DNA of 64,000 nt from Rhabdothermincola_A sp041688815 (GCA_041688815.1 JBDNHK010000107.1:42543-106542); one strand, 5' to 3'; numbered from the stretch's first letter, positions 16,619 to 25,525 are shown. Notes: a model not told the origin generated them from the sequence alone. Numbers and translations: made by a program.

Positions 16619-17857
16619 ATGTGGCCCGCTGACGATGACCGCGAGCTGTTCACGCTGATCGACGCCGAGGTCGAGCGGCAGAACACGTCGTTGCAGCTCA
16701 TCGCCTCCGAGAACTTCACTTCGCCGGCGGTGATGCGGGCCACCGGGTCGGTGCTCACCAACAAGTACAGCGAGGGCTATCCGGGCAAGCGCTACTACGG
16801 CGGAAACGCCGTGGTCGACGACATCGAGGACCTGGCCCGTGACCGGGTGAAGGCCCTGTTCGGTGCCGAGCACGCCAACGTGCAACCGCACTCAGGTGCC
16901 AACGCCAACCTGGGCGTCTACCTGGCCCTGCTCGAGGCGGGCGACACAGTGATGGGCCTCAGCCTCGATCACGGCGGTCATCTCACCCATGGCTCGCCGG
17001 TCAACATCTCGGGTCGGTTCTACAACTTCGTCTCCTACGGCGTGTCCGCCTCCGACGAGCGCATCGATGTGGCGGCGCTGCGGGAGTTGGCCGTCACCAC
17101 TCGGCCCAGAATGATCATTGCCGGCGCCACCGCCTACTCCCGGATCATCGACCCGGCGCCCCTACGTGACATCGCCGACGAGGTGGGCGCCCTGCTCATG
17201 TTCGACGCCGCCCACATCGCCGGGCTCATCGCCGGTGGGGCCCACCCCAACCCGGTGCCCTACTGCGACGTCGTCACCTTCACCACCCACAAGACGTTGC
17301 GCGGTCCTCGCGGCGGCTGCATCCTGAGCCGTTCCGAGCACGCCGCCGCCATCGACAAGGCCATCTTCCCCGGTCTGCAGGGCGGACCGCTCGAGCACGC
17401 TGTCGCCGCCAAGGCCGTGGCCTTCCGTGAGGCCAGCCAGCCCGAGTTCAGCACTTACGCCCACCAGATCGTGCGCAACGCCCAAGCGCTGGCGGCGGTG
17501 CTCGGGGGCGAGGGGTTCCGTCTGGTCTCGGGGGGAACCGACAACCACCAGTTGCTGGTCGACCTGCGGTCGTTCGACGCCGAGCTCACGGGCAAAGAGG
17601 CTCAGAACGTGCTCGACCAGGCGGGGATCACCCTCAACAAGAACACCGTGCCCGATGATCCGCGCTCTCCCTTCGTCACCAGCGGCGTGCGTATCGGCAC
17701 GCCTGCGGTCACCACCCAGGGCATGACCGAGCCGGAGATGGCCGAGATCGGTGCGTTGATCGCCCGTGCCCTGCGGGGGCGTACCGACGACGCCGAGCTG
17801 GTCGCGGTCCGTGACGATGTCGCCAACCTCTGCTCCAAGTTCACCCCCTACCCCTGA
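16619..17857 (+). CDS. glyA: serine hydroxymethyltransferase
   Basis: PLP enzyme interconverting serine and glycine with tetrahydrofolate, the main source of one-carbon units. 412 residues with LIASENFTSPAVMRATGSVL, NKYSEGYPGKRYYGG, and the PLP lysine K225 in FTTHKTLRGPRGG. AGGAG is 7 bases before ATG 16619. It follows the phosphatase by 43 bases and precedes the wecA-like gene by 18 bases, the usual actinobacterial order ahead of the ATP synthase operon. Confidence 0.97.
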   Translation: MWPADDDRELFTLIDAEVERQNTSLQLIASENFTSPAVMRATGSVLTNKYSEGYPGKRYYGGNAVVDDIEDLARDRVKALFGAEHANVQPHSGANANLGVYLALLEAGDTVMGLSLDHGGHLTHGSPVNISGRFYNFVSYGVSASDERIDVAALRELAVTTRPRMIIAGATAYSRIIDPAPLRDIADEVGALLMFDAAHIAGLIAGGAHPNPVPYCDVVTFTTHKTLRGPRGGCILSRSEHAAAIDKAIFPGLQGGPLEHAVAAKAVAFREASQPEFSTYAHQIVRNAQALAAVLGGEGFRLVSGGTDNHQLLVDLRSFDAELTGKEAQNVLDQAGITLNKNTVPDDPRSPFVTSGVRIGTPAVTTQGMTEPEMAEIGALIARALRGRTDDAELVAVRDDVANLCSKFTPYP

Positions 17858-17875
17858 CGGACTGGCCCGTGACCT

Positions 17876-19090
17876 GTGCCTGAGCTCGCGGCCTACGGCG
17901 TGGTGCTGGCCGTCGTGGCGGTCACCACGTTCGCCGCCCTCTTCGCGGTGCGGCGGGTGGCGGTGCGCATCGGTGCGGTCGTCAAGCCGGACGAGCGTCG
18001 CGTCCATGCCCGCCCGACGCCCACGCTCGGCGGCGTGGCCATGTTGCTCGGGTTGCTGGTCGGGATGGCCGTGGCCTGGGCCCTGGGTGACTTCTCCGCG
18101 GTGTTCAGCGGCAGCACCGAACCGATCGGCCTGGTGATAGCGGCGGTCATCATGCTCACCGTGGGGGTGGTCGACGACCTCCGCGAGGTGTCGGCCCCGG
18201 CCAAGCTGGCCGGCATGGTGCTGCCGGCCACGGTGCTGGTGATCTCGGGTATCGCCATCCTCGTGCTGCGTGTCCCCTTCCTCGGCGTGTTCGTGCTCTC
18301 GTCGGACTGGTCCTACCTGTTGTCGGTGCTGTGGGTGATCGGCATGGCCAACGCCATCAACTTCATCGACGGTCTCGACGGGTTGGCGGGCGGCATCGTG
18401 GCCATTGCTGCCGGGAGCTTCTTCCTCTACTCCCTCGAGCTCAGTAACCAGGGGCTGTTGGCGCCCGGCAACCTGGGGCCCCTGCTGTCGGTGATCGTGC
18501 TCGGGGCATGCCTCGGCTTCCTGCCCCACAACGTGCACCCGGCCCGCATCTTCATGGGCGATGGGGGCGCGCTGCTCCTCGGCATGTTGCTGGCCGCGTC
18601 GACGATGGTGGTCGGTGGTCGGGTCGACCAGCAGTTCAGCGGTCAGTCGTTCTTCTTCTATGCCCCCTTGTTCATACCGTTGGTGATCCTCGGGGTGCCG
18701 ATCATCGACACGCTCTTCGCCATCGTCCGTCGCGCCAGCAGCCGCACCGGCATCTCGACGGCCGACAAGGGCCACCTCCACCACCGCCTCATGCGCCTCG
18801 GACACGGGCACCGGCGCAGCGTGTTCATCCTGTGGGCGTGGACCGCGTTGCTCTCGGGGTTCGTGCTCTACCCGATCTACACGGGCTCAGGTGATGGTGT
18901 CGTCCCCATCGGGATCGCCGCCATCCTGCTGGCGCTCTACACGGTGCTGCGTCCCGGTGTGCGCTTCTGGGCGAAGGGCGCCGATGCCGACGACGAGTTC
19001 GACGAGCAGCCGGTCGTGGGGCCGGTGGCTCATCGCCCGGTGGTGACTCCGACGCCGGATCGGTCCGACGGCGACCCCCCGGACCCCTGA
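17876..19090 (+). CDS. wecA: undecaprenyl-phosphate sugar-1-phosphate transferase (WecA/TagO family)
   Basis: Polytopic membrane enzyme transferring GlcNAc-1-phosphate (or a related sugar phosphate) to a polyprenyl phosphate, starting cell-wall polymer synthesis (in mycobacteria, the arabinogalactan linker). 404 residues, about ten membrane helices. Family motifs: VKPDERRVHARPTPTLGG, VGVVDDLREVSAPAKL with the Asp pair, NAINFIDGLDGLAGG, RIFMGDGGALLLG, and the cytosolic HLHHRLMRLGHGHR loop. A tail of about 50 polar residues follows. Sugar specificity cannot be read from sequence. GTG 17876 begins just before the first helix. Confidence 0.92.
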   Translation: MPELAAYGVVLAVVAVTTFAALFAVRRVAVRIGAVVKPDERRVHARPTPTLGGVAMLLGLLVGMAVAWALGDFSAVFSGSTEPIGLVIAAVIMLTVGVVDDLREVSAPAKLAGMVLPATVLVISGIAILVLRVPFLGVFVLSSDWSYLLSVLWVIGMANAINFIDGLDGLAGGIVAIAAGSFFLYSLELSNQGLLAPGNLGPLLSVIVLGACLGFLPHNVHPARIFMGDGGALLLGMLLAASTMVVGGRVDQQFSGQSFFFYAPLFIPLVILGVPIIDTLFAIVRRASSRTGISTADKGHLHHRLMRLGHGHRRSVFILWAWTALLSGFVLYPIYTGSGDGVVPIGIAAILLALYTVLRPGVRFWAKGADADDEFDEQPVVGPVAHRPVVTPTPDRSDGDPPDP

Positions 19091-19142
19091 CCCCATTCAC
19101 GCCCACCCCGGCGCCGGGACCGGCCTGGTGCTCGGCGCGAAG

Positions 19143-19171
19143 TTGCACGGTTGCATCGACACCACTAGTTT
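19143..19171 (+). promoter_or_regulatory. promoter of the ATP synthase operon
   Basis: TTGCAC (19143-19148), exactly 17 bases, then TAGTTT (19166-19171). This is the best -35/-10 pair I found in the window. It lies just upstream of the atp genes and would give a leader of about 100 bases. Confidence 0.6.
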
Positions 19172-19189
19172 GCGAATCGCTTCACAAGC

Positions 19190-19209
19190 CCTCGGGGTTC
19201 GCCCCGAGG
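19190..19209 (+). promoter_or_regulatory. UUCG-tetraloop hairpin in the atp leader
   Basis: CCTCGGGG and CCCCGAGG form a perfect 8-bp stem closed by TTCG, a very stable RNA tetraloop, 19 bases after the proposed -10 box. It could protect the 5' end of the mRNA or act as an early attenuator; it has no U tract. Confidence 0.55.
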
Positions 19210-19274
19210 CCCGTACCCGCTCCCGTCGATCCGTGCTCTCGAGGCCGGGTCGCGATGAACGACAGGCCACGTTG

Positions 19275-19520
19275 GTGGACGTTTCGCAACGGCGCGAAGT
19301 CACACGACAGATGTACCGGCAGGCTGGAGGATGGGAGCTCGCTCTCTCACCGGCCCTTCTGGCGCTCATCGGTTACGGGCTCGATCGTCTTTTCGGTACC
19401 GTCCCGATGCTCACCGTCATCTTCGGGGTCCTCGGTCTCCTGGGCGCCGTTGCCCGCATCTACTTCAGCTACGACGCCGAGATGAAGGAACACGAGGCGA
19501 ACGGACCGTGGGCCAAGTGA
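19275..19520 (+). CDS. AtpZ/AtpI-type small membrane protein
   Basis: About 81 residues from GTG 19275. VTRQMYRQAGGWELALSPAL and ALIGYGLDRLFGTVPMLTVI form the first helix with the glycine-rich turn and loop of the AtpZ/AtpI family, and a second helix ends in RIYFSYDAEM. These small proteins sit ahead of atpB and help assemble the c-ring or carry magnesium. The start is uncertain (TTG 19272, GTG 19275, ATG 19311 are all in frame); longer readings run over the leader hairpin and promoter. The stop overlaps the next gene in GTGA. Confidence 0.7.
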   Translation: MDVSQRREVTRQMYRQAGGWELALSPALLALIGYGLDRLFGTVPMLTVIFGVLGLLGAVARIYFSYDAEMKEHEANGPWAK

Positions 19521-19984
19521 TCTTCGAGCCCACCGGCGTGGTCGATGGGCCCTCCCCCGAGGGCATGATCGCCCGCGATCTCGTCAAGCGTGCCGCCATG
19601 GTCGGCCCGATACTGATCCTCGTCTTCGGACTCATCTGGGGCGTCGACGGCGCCCTGTCCACCGCCTACGGCCTGCTCATCGTGGTGGCCAACTTCGTGC
19701 TGGCCGCGGCTCTGCTCGCCGGAGCCGCCCGCATCTCGCCCGCGCTCATGATGTTCGCCGCCCTGTTCGGCTACCTGATCCGGCTCACCTTGATCTTCCT
19801 CGCCATCTGGGTCGCCAGCGACACCGACTGGATCGAGCTCGTCCCGTTCGGCATCACCATCATCTGCACCCATCTCGGTCTTCTGCTGTGGGAGATGCGC
19901 TACATCTCCGCCTCTCTCGCCTATCCGGCGCTGAAGCCCACCGCCTCGTCACGCCCCGTGCCCAAGGAGTCGTCTTCCCAGTGA
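19517..19984 (+). CDS. atpI: AtpI-like (ATP synthase protein I) membrane protein
   Basis: 155 residues with four predicted membrane helices (VGPILILVFGLIWGVDGALS; AYGLLIVVANFVLAAALLAG; LMMFAALFGYLIRLTLIFLA; PFGITIICTHLGLLLWEMRY), in the place and style of ATP synthase protein I. GTG 19517 overlaps the previous stop by 4 bases and its own stop overlaps atpB by 4 bases, so translation is coupled along the operon. It likely assists c-ring assembly rather than being a structural subunit. Confidence 0.75.
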   Translation: MIFEPTGVVDGPSPEGMIARDLVKRAAMVGPILILVFGLIWGVDGALSTAYGLLIVVANFVLAAALLAGAARISPALMMFAALFGYLIRLTLIFLAIWVASDTDWIELVPFGITIICTHLGLLLWEMRYISASLAYPALKPTASSRPVPKESSSQ

Positions 19985-20751
19985 TCTTCGGTGCTCTCGA
20001 GTTCCCCACCATCGAACAGCTCGTCGAGTGGCCGAACATCATCGGCGACGACGGCGTGTGGTGGGGCCTCAACAAGATCGGCCTCATCTACCTCATCTCC
20101 CTACTGGTCACGGCGCTGCTCTTCGTCCTGGCGGCGCGCCGCAAGGCCATGGTGCCCAAGGGCCCCCAGAACCTGGCCGAGTCGTCGGTCGCCTTCATCC
20201 GCGACGGCATCGTGATGCAGACGATCGGCCCCGACGGCCTCCGCTACATGCCGTTCCTGGTGAGCCTCTTCTTCTACATCCTGATCAGCAACTTCTTCTC
20301 GGTCATCCCCGGTTTCCACATGCCCGGCAACGCCCGTATGGCCGGTCCTGCGTTCCTGGCCCTGGTGACCTTCGTGTTCTTCATCGCCGTCGGCCTGCGC
20401 CACCAGGGTCCGAAGTACTTCTGGAACGCCGTCGCCCCGCCGGGCGTCCCGAAGGCCCTCTATGTGGTCGTCGTGCCGATCGAGATCCTCTCGACCTTCA
20501 TCGTCCGGCCCTTCTCGCTCGCCGTGCGTCTCTTCGCCAACATCCTGGCCGGGCACATCCTGCTCGTGACCTTCAGCGTGCTGTGCATCACCCTGTTCGT
20601 CGCCAGTGCGCTGGTGCTGGCGCTGCCCTTCTCGTTCGCCATGCTCGTGGCCCTCACCGGCTTCGAGATCATGGTGGCGTTCCTCCAGGCCTACATCTTC
20701 ACCATCCTCGCCGCGGTCTACATAGGCGGCGCCATGCATCCCGAACACTGA
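19981..20751 (+). CDS. atpB: ATP synthase subunit a
   Basis: Proton-channel subunit of Fo. 256 residues with five or six helices; the essential stator Arg is R183 in RPFSLAVRLFANILAGH, and a later helix carries LTGFEIMVAFLQAYIFTI. GTG 19981 overlaps the preceding stop by 4 bases (GTGA). The in-frame extension upstream belongs to another frame of atpI. Confidence 0.96.
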   Translation: MIFGALEFPTIEQLVEWPNIIGDDGVWWGLNKIGLIYLISLLVTALLFVLAARRKAMVPKGPQNLAESSVAFIRDGIVMQTIGPDGLRYMPFLVSLFFYILISNFFSVIPGFHMPGNARMAGPAFLALVTFVFFIAVGLRHQGPKYFWNAVAPPGVPKALYVVVVPIEILSTFIVRPFSLAVRLFANILAGHILLVTFSVLCITLFVASALVLALPFSFAMLVALTGFEIMVAFLQAYIFTILAAVYIGGAMHPEH

Positions 20752-20843
20752 GATCCCCGCCTCGGGCTCCTCGCCCGGTCGCAACCCATTGCGGTCACCG
20801 GCTCCCGGTGGCGCATCCCCTAGCAACAGGAGAGCAACACCCA

Positions 20844-21116
20844 ATGAGCATCCTCGCCCAGGTCACCTACGAAGCCACCTCCAAGGCCGAAGCGCAGGCC
20901 ATCAGCGCCGCCGGCATGGCCGGCATCGCCTACGGCCTGGCCACCATCGGTCCGGGTATCGGCATCGGCTACCTCGTGGGTCAGTCCGTGCAGGCCATGG
21001 CCCGCCAGCCCGAAGCCGCCGGCATGGTGCGTACCACCATGTTCCTCGGCATCGCCTTCACCGAAGCCCTGGCCCTGATCGGGTTCGTGGTCTTCATCCT
21101 CATCAAGTTCGTCTGA
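20844..21116 (+). CDS. atpE: ATP synthase subunit c
   Basis: 90-residue hairpin protein forming the rotor ring. Helix 1 has the glycine motif TIGPGIGIGYLVG, the loop is ARQPE, and helix 2 carries the proton-binding Glu E74 in AFTEALALIGFVV. A Glu with no Na+-type Gln/Ser ligand set suggests proton use. An N-terminal stretch of about 20 residues before helix 1 is longer than in E. coli. GGAGAG precedes the ATG. Confidence 0.96.
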   Translation: MSILAQVTYEATSKAEAQAISAAGMAGIAYGLATIGPGIGIGYLVGQSVQAMARQPEAAGMVRTTMFLGIAFTEALALIGFVVFILIKFV

Positions 21117-21218
21117 CCGGTTCGACCGCCTCACCCGGTCGCCGTTTCGGCGCCCCGGCTGGCACCGCACCGTTCACCTCTTCCCCCAACCACCCGACGT
21201 CGTCAAGGGAGACCCTTC

Positions 21219-21776
21219 GTGGTCGCTTTTTCCACGGTCATCCTCGCTGCCACCGAAGCCGGTGAAGCGGTCGCGGAGACCAAGAACCCGATCCTTCCCG
21301 TGGCCAGCGAGTTCTTGTGGGCGGCGGTGTTCTTCCTGCTGCTCTGGACGCTCATGAAGTTCGTGCTGCTCCCCCCGGTCCTGAAGGTGATGAACGCCCG
21401 CGACGACAAGGTTCGCGAGGACCACCAGGCGGCAGGGCACGCGGAGACGGAACGGGTCTCCAAGCTCGAACAGTACGAGTCGGGCATGGCCGGCGCCCGC
21501 TCCGAGGCCATCCGTCTCATCGAGGAGGGCCGGGCCCAGGGTGAGGCGCAACGCCGGGAGGCCGTCACCGCCGCCGAGGCCGAAGTGGCAGTCCAGCGCG
21601 CCGCCGCGACCGAGGAGATCGCCGCGGCCAAGACCCAGGCCCGCACCGAGCTCACGAGCAGCATCGCCGACCTGGCCGTCGGTGCGGCCGAGGCCGTCGT
21701 GCAGAAGCCCCTCGACCGGGCCGCTCAGGTGCAGGTCGTCGAGGACTACGTCAATCGCGCCGGCTCGCAGAACTAG
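21219..21776 (+). CDS. atpF: ATP synthase subunit b
   Basis: 185 residues: short external N-terminus, one membrane helix (EFLWAAVFFLLLWTLMKFVL), then a long charged helix rich in Ala, Glu, Arg and Gln that forms the peripheral stalk coiled coil. AAGGGAG lies 7 bases before GTG 21219. It is the first of two b-type subunits in this operon; 24 bases separate it from the second. Confidence 0.93.
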   Translation: MVAFSTVILAATEAGEAVAETKNPILPVASEFLWAAVFFLLLWTLMKFVLLPPVLKVMNARDDKVREDHQAAGHAETERVSKLEQYESGMAGARSEAIRLIEEGRAQGEAQRREAVTAAEAEVAVQRAAATEEIAAAKTQARTELTSSIADLAVGAAEAVVQKPLDRAAQVQVVEDYVNRAGSQN

Positions 21777-21800
21777 CGCCGGACCCCAGAGGAGACGCAG

Positions 21801-22337
21801 ATGTTCACGGAAATGGTACTGGCCGCCGTCGGCGAGCCGAACGGTCAGATCCTGCCCCACAAGATCGAAGAGGTCTTCTGGGGGACGGCCGCGTTCTTGA
21901 TCGTGATGGCCCTGACCGTCTGGAAGGGCGGTCCGGCCATCAAGGGCATGTGGAACGGCCGTATCGAACGCCTCTCCGGCGAGCTCGACACCGCCGCCGA
22001 GGCGCGGGCCAACGCCGAGGCCGAACTGGCCCAGGTGGAGGCGTCCATCGCCGACGCCGACAACGAACGGGCCCGCATCCTGAGCGATGCCCGAGAGACC
22101 TCAGAGACGGTCAAGACCCAGCTCGTCGCTCGGGCCTCCACCGATGCCGACGACGTACGGCGCCGGGGGCTGGCCGACATCGATGCCACCAAGTTCCAGG
22201 CCACCAGCGACCTCCAGGCCGAGATCGGGTTGCTCGCCATGGGCGCGGCCGAGGCCGTGGTGTCCAACAACCTCGACGAGGCCACCCAGACCGAGCTCAT
22301 CGAGGGGTACATCGCCAGGGTCGGTACGCGCGCATGA
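21801..22337 (+). CDS. atpF: second b-type subunit of ATP synthase (b')
   Basis: 178 residues with the same layout as subunit b but little sequence identity: membrane helix KIEEVFWGTAAFLIVMALTV, then a stalk helix (GELDTAAEARANAEAELAQV and on) ending in LIEGYIARVGTRA. Two different b chains imply a heterodimeric stalk, as in cyanobacteria, alphaproteobacteria and mycobacteria. Its stop overlaps the atpH start in ATGA. In mycobacteria the second b chain is fused to delta; here they are adjacent, overlapping but separate. The symbol is shared with the preceding gene; b' would also be suitable. Confidence 0.9.
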   Translation: MFTEMVLAAVGEPNGQILPHKIEEVFWGTAAFLIVMALTVWKGGPAIKGMWNGRIERLSGELDTAAEARANAEAELAQVEASIADADNERARILSDARETSETVKTQLVARASTDADDVRRRGLADIDATKFQATSDLQAEIGLLAMGAAEAVVSNNLDEATQTELIEGYIARVGTRA

Positions 22338-22858
22338 GCAACCGCATCCAGTTCTACGCCGACGCCTTCCTCGACGTGCTCCATGCCGAGGGCGGCGCCA
22401 ACGAGATCGTCGACGAGCTGTTCCGCTTCGCCCGGGTCATCGAGGGCTCCGATGAGCTGCGCGACGCGCTGTCGGACCCGCACCTCCCAGTGGAACGCCG
22501 CCAACAGATCGTCGAGGACGTGTTGGCCGAGAAGGCCAGCCCCACCACCATCGGCCTGGTGTCGCTCGTGGTCGCCACCCGTCGGGTGCACGACCTCACC
22601 GAGATCGTCGACGCCCTGCTCGAGAAGACCTCGACGCAGGGCAACCGGGTCATCGCTCAGGTGCGCTCGGCCGTGCCTCTCACCGACGACCAGAAGGCCC
22701 GCCTGGCCGAGGCCCTCAAGACCAACACCGGCAAGGACGTCGACATCGTCGTGATCGTCGACCCCGACGTCCTGGGTGGACTCGTCACCCAGATCGGCGA
22801 CACCGTCATCGACGGTTCCGTCCGTCAACGCCTGTCCCAGCTCCGCGAGTCGTTCTGA
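22334..22858 (+). CDS. atpH: ATP synthase subunit delta
   Basis: 174 residues of normal delta (OSCP) type: N-terminal helical domain (SNRIQFYADAFLDVLHAEGG, LRDALSDPHLPVERRQQIVE) and C-terminal domain (NRVIAQVRSAVPLTDDQKAR, DPDVLGGLVTQIGDTVIDGS, RQRLSQLRESF). It links the peripheral stalk to F1. ATG 22334 overlaps the previous stop by 4 bases. Confidence 0.94.
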   Translation: MSNRIQFYADAFLDVLHAEGGANEIVDELFRFARVIEGSDELRDALSDPHLPVERRQQIVEDVLAEKASPTTIGLVSLVVATRRVHDLTEIVDALLEKTSTQGNRVIAQVRSAVPLTDDQKARLAEALKTNTGKDVDIVVIVDPDVLGGLVTQIGDTVIDGSVRQRLSQLRESF

Positions 22859-22880
22859 ACCGCTTCGAAGGAAGACGTCC

Positions 22881-24518
22881 ATGGCTGAACTGACCATCAA
22901 CACCGGCGACATCGCCGCTGCCCTCCAGAAGAACCTGTCGGGGTTCTCGCCCTCGCTCGAGGCGACCCAGGTCGGGCGCGTCCTCGAGGTGGGCGACGGC
23001 ATCGCCCGCATCTCGGGTCTGCCCGACGTGGGCGTGAACGAGTTGCTCGAGTTCGAGGGCGGCACCGTGGGTCTCGCTCTCAACCTCGACGAGGACTCGA
23101 TCGGCGCCGTCATCCTGGGTGACGGCGAGTCTGCGGCGGCGGTCGAGGAGGGCAGCCCGGTGCGCGCCACCGGTCGCATCCTCTCGGTTCCCGTGGGCGA
23201 CGCACTGCTCGGCCGGGTGGTGAACGCCCTCGGTGTTCCCATCGACGGCAAGGGCGCCATCGTCGGTGCCGAACTGCGCCGCATGGAGATCCAGGCGCCC
23301 GGCATCACCGGCCGCAAGCCGGTGCACGAGCCGATGCAGACCGGCATCAAGTCGATCGACGCCATGACGCCGATCGGTCGGGGGCAGCGCGAGCTGATCA
23401 TCGGCGACCGCAAGACCGGCAAGACCACCGTCTGCATCGACACGATCCTGAACCAGAAGGGTCTGGGCGTGAAGTGCATCTACGTGGCCATCGGCCAGAA
23501 GTCCTCGACCGTCGCCCAGACCGTGAGCACGCTCCACGAGTACGGCGCCATGGACTACACCGTCGTCGTAGTGGCTCCGGCCTCCGATCCGGCGCCGTTC
23601 AAGTACCTCGCCCCCTACGGCGGCTGCGCCATGGGCATGCACTGGATGGACAACGGCGAGCACAGCCTCATCGTGTACGACGACCTGTCCAAGCAGGCCG
23701 AGGCCTACCGGCAGCTCTCGCTGTTGCTGCGTCGCCCGCCGGGGCGTGAGGCCTACCCCGGCGACGTGTTCTACCTGCACAGCCGGTTGCTCGAGCGGGC
23801 GGCCAAGCTGTCCGACGACCTCGGCGCTGGTTCGATGACCGCCCTGCCCGTCATCGAGACCAAGGCCGGCGACGTGTCGGCCTACATCCCGACCAACGTG
23901 ATCTCGATCACCGACGGTCAGGTCTACCTGCAGGACGACCTCTTCAAGTCCGGTGTGCGTCCGGCCGTCGACGTGGGCATCTCGGTGTCCCGTGTGGGTG
24001 GCGCCGCCCAGATCAAGGCCATGAAGAAGGTCTCCGGCAGCCTGAAGCTCGACCTCGCCCAGTTCCGCGAGCTCGAGGCCTTCGCCGCCTTCGGCTCCGA
24101 GCTCGACAAGATCTCGGCGGCGCAGCTCGAGCGGGGCTACCGCCTCACCGAGCTGCTCAAGCAGGGCCTCAATTCGCCGATGCCGATCGAGGAGCAGGTC
24201 GTCGTCATCTTCGCCGGCACCAACGGCTACCTCGATGCCATCGAGGTCTCCGACGTGCGTCGTTACGAGACCGATCTGCTCGACTTCATGCGGGGCCGCT
24301 TCGGCGCTCTACTCGACGAGATCCGCACCACGGGCGACATGCCCGCCGGCCTCGACGACGCGGTGAAGCTCTTCACCGAGGAGTTCGCGGCCAACGAGGC
24401 GGCCGGTGGTTCGATGCCCGACGCCCAGAACCTCGGCGATGCCGACCTCACCAAGGCCGGCGGTCTGGCCGAGGCCACGCTGACCGAGCACGAGGTCACA
24501 CGCGAGGGAGAGGCCTGA
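22881..24518 (+). CDS. atpA: ATP synthase subunit alpha
   Basis: 545 residues. Beta-barrel N-terminal domain, nucleotide-binding core with P-loop GDRKTGKTTVCIDTI, and the alpha signature (PGREAYPGDVFYLHSRLLER). The C-terminal extension of about 35 residues (EAAGGSMPDAQNLGDADLTK and on) is longer than in E. coli; mycobacterial alpha also has a C-terminal extension that suppresses ATP hydrolysis, but sequence similarity between the two tails is not obvious. ATG 22881 is 23 bases after atpH. Confidence 0.97.
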   Translation: MAELTINTGDIAAALQKNLSGFSPSLEATQVGRVLEVGDGIARISGLPDVGVNELLEFEGGTVGLALNLDEDSIGAVILGDGESAAAVEEGSPVRATGRILSVPVGDALLGRVVNALGVPIDGKGAIVGAELRRMEIQAPGITGRKPVHEPMQTGIKSIDAMTPIGRGQRELIIGDRKTGKTTVCIDTILNQKGLGVKCIYVAIGQKSSTVAQTVSTLHEYGAMDYTVVVVAPASDPAPFKYLAPYGGCAMGMHWMDNGEHSLIVYDDLSKQAEAYRQLSLLLRRPPGREAYPGDVFYLHSRLLERAAKLSDDLGAGSMTALPVIETKAGDVSAYIPTNVISITDGQVYLQDDLFKSGVRPAVDVGISVSRVGGAAQIKAMKKVSGSLKLDLAQFRELEAFAAFGSELDKISAAQLERGYRLTELLKQGLNSPMPIEEQVVVIFAGTNGYLDAIEVSDVRRYETDLLDFMRGRFGALLDEIRTTGDMPAGLDDAVKLFTEEFAANEAAGGSMPDAQNLGDADLTKAGGLAEATLTEHEVTREGEA

Positions 24519-24521
24519 TCC

Positions 24522-25496
24522 ATGGCTGGAGGCCAGGAGCGGATTCTTCGTCGGCGCATCAAGAGCGTCGAGTCCACGAAGAAGATCACGCGCGCCATGG
24601 AGCTGATCGCCGCCACCCGCGTGGTGAAGGCCCAGGAGCGGGCCGCCTCCTCGCGTCCCTACGCCGAGGAGATCACCGCGGTCATCCTCGACCTGGTCCG
24701 CGCGGGGGCGGCGCGTGAGAGCGCGCTGCTGCGCTCCTACGACGAGGCCCGCACCACGGCGATGGTGGTCATCACCTCCGATCGGGGGCTGTGCGGCGCC
24801 TACAACTCCACCATGATCCGCAACACCGAGCGCGAGCTGATCGACCGGCGGGCCGAGGGCCTCGACTACGCCCTGTTCGTGGTCGGCAAGAAGGCCCAGA
24901 CCTACTTCAAGTTCCGGGGCTACAAGATCGAGGAGACCTTTCTCGGGGTCACCGACCAACCCAACTACGACCAGGCTCGCGCCGTGGCCACCGCCGTGCG
25001 CCGGCGGTTCGAGGCCGGCGAGTTCCGTGAGGTCGACCTCGTGTACTGGCGATTCCTCTCCTCCGGCAACCAGCAGGCCGTCATCCGCCGCTTCCTGCCG
25101 TTGCAGATCGACGCGTCCGAGGTGGAGGGACCTGCCCCCGATCTCGAGTACGAGCCGAACCCCACGGTCATCCTCGACGAGTTGCTCCCCCGCTACGTCG
25201 AGGCGCGGATCTACTCGGCCATGCTCGATGCATCGGCGTCCGAGCACGCCGCCCGTCAGCGGGCCATGAAGGCCGCCACCGACAACGCCGATGACCTCAA
25301 GACCAATCTCACCCGGGTCATGAACCGCGCCCGCCAGGACTCCATCACCACCGAGATCATGGAGATCGTCAGCGGCGCCGAGGCCCTCAAGGCCGACAAG
25401 CGTGATCCTCAAGAGTTGCTGCCGTCGGGGCTGAATCCCGACCACATGTTCCCCACCCACCTCGACCGGCTCGACCAGTCGGCGACGCTCCACTGA
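24522..25496 (+). CDS. atpG: ATP synthase subunit gamma
   Basis: Central rotor shaft, 324 residues. N-terminal helix GGQERILRRRIKSVESTKKI, globular Rossmann-like middle (TSDRGLCGAYNSTMIRNTER) and the C-terminal helix MNRARQDSITTEIMEIVSGA end as expected. About 35 residues (from KRDPQELLPSGLNPDHMF onward) extend past the usual end EAL; most gamma chains stop near there. The start is 4 bases after the atpA stop. Confidence 0.96.
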   Translation: MAGGQERILRRRIKSVESTKKITRAMELIAATRVVKAQERAASSRPYAEEITAVILDLVRAGAARESALLRSYDEARTTAMVVITSDRGLCGAYNSTMIRNTERELIDRRAEGLDYALFVVGKKAQTYFKFRGYKIEETFLGVTDQPNYDQARAVATAVRRRFEAGEFREVDLVYWRFLSSGNQQAVIRRFLPLQIDASEVEGPAPDLEYEPNPTVILDELLPRYVEARIYSAMLDASASEHAARQRAMKAATDNADDLKTNLTRVMNRARQDSITTEIMEIVSGAEALKADKRDPQELLPSGLNPDHMFPTHLDRLDQSATLH

Positions 25497-25525
25497 GCGA
25501 CGCGAGTACAGGAGACACCACGCCG

